Source of the DNA: Deltaproteobacteria bacterium
Lineage (GTDB): Bacteria > Desulfobacterota > Desulfobacteria > Desulfobacterales > B30-G6
Direction of reading: 5' to 3'
Assembly (NCBI GenBank): GCA_019313725.1
Contig: JAFDAT010000190.1
Coordinates: forward strand, 1 to 6,665
DNA: 6,665 nucleotides
Position 1 is the first letter of the stretch. The number at the start of each line of letters is the position of its first letter. This document shows positions 1 through 5,233 of the stretch, in pieces. The position numbers and the translations under genes were made by a program. The notes beneath the pieces are model-generated. The model had not been told where the DNA came from and made no database searches. It saw only the letters and a program-made list of their open reading frames with translations.

Positions 1-180
1 GAAGCGATAAGTCGGCATCCCAGAGTGGCTGGGAAACCGCTGGCAGTTAAAGGCCTGGGAACAGTTGATAACAGGCCCTCTACGATTATTATCAGCAATG
101 CCGATGCCTCGAAAATTAAAAGTGCCTCGGAACATCTTTCATTTTTAAAAAAATGCCGTGTGATGATAGTGGTTGACTGA
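1..180 (+). CDS. 3' end of an unidentified gene, possibly OmpA-like C-terminus (partial)
   Basis: An open frame enters from the left edge and runs 59 codons to a TGA at 178-180. The gene start lies outside the window. The visible tail contains VKGLGTVDNRP around residues 17-27 and ends in a beta-strand-like RVMIVVD. This loosely recalls the end of OmpA/Pal/MotB-type peptidoglycan-binding domains (V-K-G-x-G...P...RRVEIVV), but the match is weak and I would not name it firmly. Support for it being coding is the 9-bp gap to the next gene, whose Shine-Dalgarno touches this stop codon, as in an operon. Codon use is odd: ATA, AGT, AGA, TCA and TTA are more frequent than in the genes to the right. 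That could mean foreign origin, or that the frame is open by chance. Two small dyads lie inside it (19-33 and 52-77), so an RNA element is a minor alternative. Confidence 0.45.
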   Translation, partial: EAISRHPRVAGKPLAVKGLGTVDNRPSTIIISNADASKIKSASEHLSFLKKCRVMIVVD

Positions 181-189
181 GGAGACGTT

Positions 190-558
190 ATGGGAACGAG
201 ACAATTCAGCATAATTTTTGCAGCCTGTATTCTACTGGCAATCACAGGGTGCGGCCCGGACAACATTTTTCTGAAGCATGGCCTGGACACGCCTTCACAT
301 CATGTGGACAACGGCAACCAGTTCATGAAAAGCGGAAAACTCGATGCGGCCCTGTGGGAGTTCAACCGGGCCGTAGAACTCGATCCTAATTTTTCACCCG
401 CCTATGTCGGTATGGGTCTGGTCGTCGGCCACCGCGGCGATCCGGAAAAAGGGCTGGAAATCATGGAAAAGGCCCGCGAGTTGGCCCGGGGAACAGCCCA
501 AATCAGCAATGTTGAATCCGGTTTTACAATCCTGCAGGGCATGACCGGTACGGAGTAG
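190..558 (+). CDS. Small TPR-repeat lipoprotein
   Basis: This 122-residue protein starts with a lipoprotein signal peptide: basic MGTRQ, a hydrophobic core at residues 7-19, then the lipobox I-T-G-C with Cys21 as the predicted lipidated residue. Residue +2 is Gly, not Asp, so outer-membrane sorting is plausible if the organism follows the Lol rule. Residues 38-71 (NGNQFMKSGKLDAALWEFNR, then AVELDPNFSPAY) form a clear tetratricopeptide repeat, and 72-105 form a second one. TPR lipoproteins usually act as periplasmic protein-binding scaffolds, and no catalytic motif is present. The start is fixed by a GAGGAG Shine-Dalgarno at 179-184, 5 nt before the ATG. It lies 9 bp after the upstream frame and 55 bp before selD. 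It is short for its class, with only two repeats and a brief tail ending GMTGTE. The specific partner is unknown. Confidence 0.85.
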   Translation: MGTRQFSIIFAACILLAITGCGPDNIFLKHGLDTPSHHVDNGNQFMKSGKLDAALWEFNRAVELDPNFSPAYVGMGLVVGHRGDPEKGLEIMEKARELARGTAQISNVESGFTILQGMTGTE

Positions 559-613
559 CCCCTGCCCGGATGAACCGGAAATCATAGTACCCAAAACGGT
601 AAAGAGAGCAAGC

Positions 614-1675
614 ATGTCCTTGTTAAACCATTTTAAAAAGGCAACCCTGACCGGGTTGTCCAAAACCTGCGGCTGAGCGGCCAAAATCGACCCGGTCGGG
701 CTCGACAAAATGCTGCTGACCCTGCCCAGGCACCAGGATCCCCGCCTGCTGGTGGGCATCGAAACCAACGACGATGCCGGCGTCTACAAGTTGAGTGATG
801 AATCCGCCCTGGTCATGACCGCCGATTACATCACTCCGCCGGTGGACGATCCCTTTGTGTTCGGGCAGATCGCCGCCGCCAATGCCATCAGCGATATATA
901 TGCCATGGGTGCAAAGCCCATTGCCTGCCTCAACCTGGTCTCCTTCCCCTCGGACAAGCTGGCGCCGGAGGTCATGAATCGAATCATTGCCGGCGCCCTG
1001 GACAAAATCACCGAGGCCGGGGCTGTTCTGGCCGGTGGCCACAGCATCGAAGATGCCGAACCCAAGTTCGGCCTGGCCGTCAACGGCCTGGTCCACCCCG
1101 ATAAAATCTGGAAAAACAGCGACGCCCAACCCGGGGACCGGTTGGTCCTGACCAAACCGGTGGGCAGCGGTGTCATCTTTAACGCCAATCTTAAAAAACT
1201 GGTTTCCCCTGATGCCCTGGATGCCTGTATTGCAACCATTGCAACCCTCAACAAGACAGCCGCGGAAACCGCCAGGCAGTTTGACATTCATGCAGCCACC
1301 GATGTTACCGGATTCGGTTTGGCCGGACATTCCTTTGAGATGGCCAGGGGGTCTGATGTATGCATCCGCATCGACATTCAGCGTGTCCCGATCATGGTCC
1401 AGGCCCTTGAAATGTATCAAAAAGGGGTGAGCACAGCCAAAAACGCCGCCAATCGTGAACTGGTCTCGCCCCACATGCGCTTCGAGGCGGACCTGCCGCC
1501 CTGGCACCGGGAAATCGTCTTCGACCCCCAGACCAGCGGCGGCCTTCTTCTATCCCTGCCCGCATCGCAGGCCGGCCCGCTGACCGCAGAATTGATCCAG
1601 GCGGGTGTAACGGATGCGGTCGTCATAGGGACTGTGGAACCGCTTCAGGACCATCTCCACATCGTCATCCATTGA
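614..1675 (+). CDS. selD: Selenide, water dikinase (selenophosphate synthetase), Sec-containing, UGA recoded at 674-676
   Basis: SelD makes selenophosphate, AMP and phosphate from selenide, ATP and water. Selenophosphate is the selenium donor for selenocysteine tRNA and selenouridine. Reading from ATG 614, the frame meets TGA at 674-676 in the context T-C-G-U-A-A-K. This aligns with Cys17-Gly-Cys19-Lys20 of E. coli SelD, so UGA encodes catalytic Sec21, with Lys24 as the conserved lysine. Translating through gives 353 residues, near the family's usual size of about 350. Family motifs follow: GIETNDDAGVY (Asp53/54), TADY (Asp71), NAISD (Asn90, Asp94), GGHS (141-144), DVTGFGLAGH (Asp230) and DPQTSGG (304-310). 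A SECIS-like hairpin lies at 687-705. A start at ATG 710 would drop the active site and is rejected. No other ATG or GTG start precedes 614 in the open stretch, which begins after a TGA at 542-544. The Shine-Dalgarno is weak (GAGAG, 604-608). It lies 33 bp upstream of the thioesterase gene. Confidence 0.95.
687..705 (+). promoter_or_regulatory. Bacterial SECIS element candidate within selD
   Basis: Starting 10 nt after the in-frame UGA, TCGACCC (687-693) pairs with GGG (698-700) plus TCGA (702-705). One C (701) is bulged, and the loop is GGTC (694-697). The loop begins 17 nt after the UGA. From memory, the E. coli fdhF SECIS presents its critical GU in an AGGUCU apical loop at nearly the same distance, where it is bound by SelB. 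Loop sequence, distance and position within the coding region all fit a bacterial SECIS. Folding was done by eye, and the 3'-side bulge differs from the fdhF arrangement. Confidence 0.8.
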
Positions 1676-1708
1676 TGCAGCCAAGGCCTTAAGAGGAATT
1701 CATCAACT

Positions 1709-2101
1709 ATGCAACACCCTTTTGCCGAACTGATCGGACTGGTATTCGAAAGCGTTCACAAGGGCCGGAGCTTTTGCCACATCGACGCCGACGAAAAACT
1801 TTTCAACCCGCACAACGTGGTGCATGGCAGTGTAATGGTTGCCCTGGCGGACACCGGCATGGGGGGTGCATTGTACCCGCTTTTGGAAGAGTCTGAATCC
1901 TGTGCGACCATAGAAATAAAAATAAATTATTTCAAACCAGTCCGGGAGGGCACCCTGGAATGTGCCACCCAATTGCTCCACAAGGGGAAAAATGTGGCCA
2001 GCCTGGAGTCTGAAATTTTCAACAACGACAGCCTGGTGGCTAAAGCCAGCGGGACCTACGCTATCTTCCGTCCCCAGAAGCATGTGAAAATAAAAATCTG
2101 A
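1709..2101 (+). CDS. PaaI-family hotdog-fold thioesterase
   Basis: This 130-residue cytoplasmic protein has the size and pattern of a single hotdog domain of the PaaI/4HBT type, which hydrolyses acyl-CoA (often aryl- or medium-chain) thioesters. The core helix motif NPHNVVHGSVMVALADTGMG covers residues 33-52, with His39-Gly40 and an acidic Asp48 in the place of the family's catalytic Asp/Glu. The following strand IEIKINYFKPVREG (68-81) is the typical second motif. The usual HGG reads HGS here (Ser41), a modest change. The ATG lies 33 bp after selD with an AGAGGA at 1692-1697. That spacing of 11 nt is a little long, so initiation may be moderate. Only 8 bp separate it from the transporter gene. 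The substrate cannot be read from the sequence, and there is no obvious link to selenium beyond co-location. Confidence 0.85.
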   Translation: MQHPFAELIGLVFESVHKGRSFCHIDADEKLFNPHNVVHGSVMVALADTGMGGALYPLLEESESCATIEIKINYFKPVREGTLECATQLLHKGKNVASLESEIFNNDSLVAKASGTYAIFRPQKHVKIKI

Positions 2102-2109
2102 CGCTTAAG

Positions 2110-3090
2110 ATGATGTTGAAATCGATTTTAGCCAAGAACTGGTTTTTCGTGGGCATTGCCGTCATGGTTATGACGGCGTTTTACCTTCCCGGCGTCGGGC
2201 TTTTCATAAAAACCTACAAAATTTTGAATATTGTCATATTCATGGGGTTTCTTGTCACCGGGCTCACCCTGGACACGTCCAGCATTCTGGAGCAGTTGAA
2301 AAATATCAAAGTACTGCTAGCGGCCCTGATATCTTCCCTTTTCCTGTTTCCGGTTATCGCCTATTTTCTGGCCCACTTTTTTTTCAAAGCCCCGCCTGAC
2401 ATTGCAGTGGGTGCCCTGATCATCGGTGCCGCCCCGGCAACCATTGCATCCGGGACCGTCATGACCGCCATGGCCCTCGGCAATATCCCTTTGAGCCTCT
2501 TTATCTGCGTGCTGACCAGTTTTGCCTCGCTTTTGACAATACCTTTCATCATGTCGCTGCTGCTGCAATCCACCGGAAACAGTGTGGACCTTCCGGCCAT
2601 GACCATGCTGATCAGCCTGATCATCAAGGTTCTCGCCCCCACCCTGATCGGACAGATCCTGCGTCCGCACATAAAATCGCTGATAACACCGTACAAAAAA
2701 CAGATCTCGATATTCAACCAGAGCATCGTCCTCATGATCGTCCTCAACGCCGTGTCCAGTTCCACAGACCGAATTCTGAGTTCGGATGTAATCATCGTGT
2801 GGATCTTTCTGTTTATGATCGGCCTGCATTCGCTGATTCTCTGCATCAATTTCGGGATATCCCGCATCCTCGGTATGGATCTCCCTTCCACGGCAGCCTT
2901 TACCATCCACACCTCCCAGAAAACGCTCACCATCTCCTATCTCGTCTGGGCGGAACATTTTTACCACAGCCACCCCATGGCTTTAATCCCCCCCATCGTT
3001 TACCACCTGACCCAGAGTATCATGGACACCTGGATCGCCCACCGTTTTCGCAGCAAAGCCGAAAAATCGGCCGCTCTTTCTCAGGGTTGA
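2110..3090 (+). CDS. BASS/SBF-like transporter (bile acid:sodium symporter superfamily, YfeH-like)
   Basis: This 326-residue protein is strongly hydrophobic, with about ten membrane segments by eye (near 11-33, 40-57, 68-90, 97-123, 127-152, 163-183, 203-215, 227-250, 262-282 and 288-310). GLTLDTSSI (51-59) resembles the GLSL loop of YfeH/RCH1-type SBF-like proteins. Two polar stretches broken by Gly/Pro/Ser, GAAPATIASGTVMTAMALGN (106-125) and FTIHTSQKTLTIS (264-276), sit where the crossing helices of the BASS fold bind Na+ and substrate. It is likely a sodium-coupled symporter of an organic anion in the inner membrane, but the cargo is unknown. It starts 8 bp after the thioesterase stop with no clear Shine-Dalgarno and two adjacent ATGs (2110 and 2113), suggesting translational coupling. 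An AEC-type permease is a less likely alternative. Confidence 0.85.
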   Translation: MMLKSILAKNWFFVGIAVMVMTAFYLPGVGLFIKTYKILNIVIFMGFLVTGLTLDTSSILEQLKNIKVLLAALISSLFLFPVIAYFLAHFFFKAPPDIAVGALIIGAAPATIASGTVMTAMALGNIPLSLFICVLTSFASLLTIPFIMSLLLQSTGNSVDLPAMTMLISLIIKVLAPTLIGQILRPHIKSLITPYKKQISIFNQSIVLMIVLNAVSSSTDRILSSDVIIVWIFLFMIGLHSLILCINFGISRILGMDLPSTAAFTIHTSQKTLTISYLVWAEHFYHSHPMALIPPIVYHLTQSIMDTWIAHRFRSKAEKSAALSQG

Positions 3091-3114
3091 TAATTCCATA
3101 GAAATAGCTATAAT
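3087..3114 (+). promoter_or_regulatory. Sigma70-like promoter for the radical SAM gene
   Basis: TTGATA (3087-3092) and a perfect TATAAT (3109-3114) are separated by 16 nt. The -35 box overlaps the TGA stop of the transporter gene (3088-3090). Transcription would begin near 3120, giving a leader of about 65 nt before ATG 3188. This separates the radical SAM gene from the upstream cluster. Confidence 0.65.
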
Positions 3115-3187
3115 CCTGAAACCTGCCGGTATGCCACAAGGCCTGCCGCAATCATGAAACCGCGATCGTCGAAGAAAGGAACGCCGG

Positions 3188-4213
3188 ATGTCCGCTGAAG
3201 CAGCTCTTAATCTTGATTTTGAAGTCGGTATGTATCGCCCCCCGAGTGAAGGCGGGAGCCACTCCCTGCTTGTCAGGGTCACCCGCAACTGCCCCTGGAA
3301 CCGCTGCGAGTTCTGCGCCATGTACAAAACGGAAAAGTTCACACTGCGGACACCGGCGGAGGTAAAAAGGGACATCGACAACGTCGCTGCCATCTGCCGG
3401 GAACTTTCAGGCCCTGCACGGGACCCGAAGCACATCACCCGGGAGGCCGCGCTGCAATTGCTGGAGCGGAATCCCTGGCTGAACAGCCATCATGGATTCA
3501 GCATGGTTTTCAACTGGCTGGCATCGGGCGGGAAAACTGCCTTTCTGCAGGACGGCAACAGCCTGATCATGAAAACGGACCCGCTGGTGGACATTCTACA
3601 ACATCTGCGCAGGACATTTCCTTCCCTGGAACGGGTGACAACCTATGCCCGGTCCAGGACCCTGGCCCAGAAATCACTGGAGGAACTTACCGCCATCCGC
3701 AGGGCAGGCCTCGACCGGCTGCATGTCGGCCTCGAAACCGGCGATGATGCGCTGCTGAAAACCGTTAAAAAAGGCGTTAACGGCGAAGGCCACATCAAAG
3801 GCGGCCGCAAGGCCATGCAGGCCGGGTTTCAACTGTCCGAATACTGGATGCCGGGGCTGGGCGGCAAAGAAATGTCGGACAACCATGCCCGACATACGGC
3901 CCAGGTCCTGAATGAAATCAACCCCCATTACATTCGCTCCCGCCCGTTTTTTCCGGCCCCGGGCACACCCCTCAGCGATCGCTACGACAGCGGTGAATTC
4001 ACCCGCCAATCCCCGCGGGAACAGCTGGTTGAGTTGAAAATCATGATGGAATCCTTGAACTTCACCTCCCGGGTCTGTTTCGACCATGCCGGCAATTACT
4101 GGCGCAACCGGCAGGGCGGCCTGCTTTTCAGCCAGAGTTACGAAGGCTACAAATTCCCCGAGGAAAAGCCCGAAGTGCTGCGCCTGATCGAAGAGGGGTT
4201 GGAGGTAAACTAA
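3188..4213 (+). CDS. Radical SAM protein with C-x4-C-x2-C cluster motif
   Basis: This 341-residue enzyme carries the [4Fe-4S] motif NCPWNRCEFC with Cys35, Cys40 and Cys43. The spacing is C-x4-C-x2-C rather than the classic C-x3-C-x2-C. Radical SAM proteins use such a cluster to cleave S-adenosylmethionine into a 5'-deoxyadenosyl radical. Further barrel features are FLQDGNSL (119-126), RLHVGLETGDDALLKTVKKG (177-196), which matches the GLESGDD...NKG segment of COG1032-type members, and YWMPGLGGKE (219-228). I see no B12-binding domain, TRAM domain or extra cysteine cluster typical of SPASM proteins, so the reaction is not assignable. The only other cysteines are Cys70 and Cys297. A good Shine-Dalgarno AAAGGA (3175-3180) lies 7 nt before the ATG. 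The gene appears to be transcribed alone from the promoter at 3087-3114. An acidic region near 320-341 closes the protein with no sign of truncation. Confidence 0.85.
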   Translation: MSAEAALNLDFEVGMYRPPSEGGSHSLLVRVTRNCPWNRCEFCAMYKTEKFTLRTPAEVKRDIDNVAAICRELSGPARDPKHITREAALQLLERNPWLNSHHGFSMVFNWLASGGKTAFLQDGNSLIMKTDPLVDILQHLRRTFPSLERVTTYARSRTLAQKSLEELTAIRRAGLDRLHVGLETGDDALLKTVKKGVNGEGHIKGGRKAMQAGFQLSEYWMPGLGGKEMSDNHARHTAQVLNEINPHYIRSRPFFPAPGTPLSDRYDSGEFTRQSPREQLVELKIMMESLNFTSRVCFDHAGNYWRNRQGGLLFSQSYEGYKFPEEKPEVLRLIEEGLEVN

Positions 4214-4229
4214 ATATCTGGGTAGTTTT

Positions 4230-4266
4230 GCGCTTCAATTCAAGGGAACGCTTGGGGGACAAGCGC
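4230..4266 (+). other. Competing stem-loops after the radical SAM gene
   Basis: AAGCGC at 4261-4266 can pair either with GCGCTT at 4230-4235 (25-nt loop) or, as AAGCG, with CGCTT at 4249-4253 (7-nt loop GGGGGAC). The two pairings exclude each other. No T-run follows, so this is not a standard intrinsic terminator. It could slow transcription or stabilise the 3' end of the mRNA, or be chance. Confidence 0.25.
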
Positions 4267-4294
4267 GGACATCATTCAAGCAGATTAAGATGTT

Positions 4295-4336
4295 GAATAT
4301 CCAATCATCAATAACCAATATCGAATAATAATATTG
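4295..4336 (+). repeat. Degenerate AT-rich 7-bp tandem repeat
   Basis: Six consecutive 7-mers share the pattern nAATnnn: GAATATC, CAATCAT, CAATAAC, CAATATC, GAATAAT and a poorer AATATTG. The array lies in the 138-bp gap before the dehydrogenase gene and stops 4 nt before its Shine-Dalgarno. The composition contrasts sharply with the GC-rich coding sequence. It may overlap the promoter; TTGAAT at 4293-4298 and CAATAT at 4316-4321 are 17 nt apart but are poor boxes. Confidence 0.6.
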
Positions 4337-4340
4337 TCAC

Positions 4341-4345
4341 GGAGG
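4341..4345 (+). promoter_or_regulatory. Strong Shine-Dalgarno fixing the dehydrogenase start
   Basis: GGAGG lies 6 nt before ATG 4352. A longer frame beginning at TTG 4334 would translate through this ribosome site and add six residues (MSRRFD) ahead of the Rossmann strand, so the ATG is preferred. Confidence 0.85.
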
Positions 4346-4351
4346 TTTGAC

Positions 4352-5233
4352 ATGAAGGTAGCATTTATCGGGATGGGCACCATGGGTGCCGCCATGGCGC
4401 TCAACATTCTCAAGGCCGGGTATACGCTGACCGTTCACAACCGGACTCGGCAGAAAGAGGCTCCGGTTGTCCAGCACGGAGCCCGGGCCGCCGGGTCTCC
4501 CATGGAAGCGGCCAGCGATGCGGACCTGGTCATCACCTGTGTCAGCGACACGCCCGACGTGGAGGCGGTCGTCCTGGGCGAAAATGGCATCATTCAGAGC
4601 GCCCGGCCGGACACGGTAGTGGTGGACATGTCGACCATCAGTCCGGCGGCGACCCGCAGTATGGCCGAAACCCTGGCCCGCAATAAGATCAGCATGATCG
4701 ATGCTCCGGTTTCAGGCGGATCCGAAGGTGCCCAGAAAGGCATCCTGGCCATTATGGTGGGCGGTGATGCGGCTGTCGTCGAAAAAGCCCTTCCGGTGCT
4801 CAAAACCATGGGGCAGACCATCACCCACGTGGGACCCATCGGTGCCGGCCAGGTCACCAAGGCCATAAACCAGACCATCCTCGCCGCCACCTATCTCGGC
4901 GTGGCCGAAGGCATGGCCCTGGGCATGAAAGCCGGCCTGGATGGCAATAAGGTGGTCCAGGCCATCGCCGGTGGTGCGGCCGGGTCATGGGTCCTTGACA
5001 ACCGGGCCCAGAATATGATCGACAATGACTACCCCCTTGGTTTCCGGGTCAGACTGCACCACAAAGATCTGAAAATCGCCCTTGAAGCGGCCAGGGCACT
5101 GGGGGTTGCCCTGCCGGCGGCAGCCCTCGTGGATCAGATCGAAACCGGACTAATCGGCAGGGGGTTTGGCGATGAGGATGTATCGGTGATTGCCCGGACC
5201 ATAAGGGAGCTGTCGGGAATAAAAAATGGATAA
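4352..5233 (+). CDS. Beta-hydroxyacid dehydrogenase, 3-hydroxyisobutyrate dehydrogenase / tartronate semialdehyde reductase family
   Basis: This 293-residue soluble enzyme opens directly with a Rossmann strand and dinucleotide loop, VAFIGMGTMGAAMA (3-16). HNRT at 29-32 ends the second strand; Arg31-Thr32 in this place usually favours NADP(H) over NAD(H). The substrate motif DAPVSGGSEGAQKG spans 117-130, and GQVTKAINQ (166-174) supplies the catalytic Lys170 and Asn174. HHKDL (236-240) gives the later Lys238-Asp239 pair. Length and motif order match intact family members, which interconvert short beta-hydroxyacids (3-hydroxyisobutyrate, glycerate, 4-hydroxybutyrate, L-serine) and the matching semialdehydes. 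The exact substrate cannot be decided here. The last 8 nt overlap the start of the cysteine desulfidase gene, so the two are probably co-translated. The AT-rich gap upstream suggests the promoter of this pair lies there. Confidence 0.9.
   Translation: MKVAFIGMGTMGAAMALNILKAGYTLTVHNRTRQKEAPVVQHGARAAGSPMEAASDADLVITCVSDTPDVEAVVLGENGIIQSARPDTVVVDMSTISPAATRSMAETLARNKISMIDAPVSGGSEGAQKGILAIMVGGDAAVVEKALPVLKTMGQTITHVGPIGAGQVTKAINQTILAATYLGVAEGMALGMKAGLDGNKVVQAIAGGAAGSWVLDNRAQNMIDNDYPLGFRVRLHHKDLKIALEAARALGVALPAAALVDQIETGLIGRGFGDEDVSVIARTIRELSGIKNG

Noticed and set aside
19..77. Hairpins CCCAG/CTGGG (19-33) and GGCCTG/CAGGCC (52-77), considered as a riboswitch
   Set aside because: They lie inside an open reading frame and match no riboswitch consensus I can recognise.
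623..1507. 294-codon open frame on the minus strand over selD
   Set aside because: It is antisense to a clearly conserved gene. It arises from high GC at third positions, its product is Gly-rich and featureless, and it lacks a family motif.
710..1675. selD starting at ATG 710
   Set aside because: This removes the catalytic Sec/Cys loop. The frame continues in sequence and homology back through the TGA to ATG 614.
1683..1690. AAGGCCTT palindrome between selD and the thioesterase gene, considered as a terminator
   Set aside because: It is only 8 bp with no loop or T-run.
2317..2973. Long minus-strand frames opposite the transporter gene
   Set aside because: The His/Asp/Gly-rich composition mirrors antisense of hydrophobic codons. 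There is no ribosome site or recognisable domain.
3131..3198. Two tiny leader frames (8 and 14 codons, joined by ATGA) before the radical SAM gene
   Set aside because: Neither has a Shine-Dalgarno, and the peptides show no run of regulatory codons, so chance is the better explanation.
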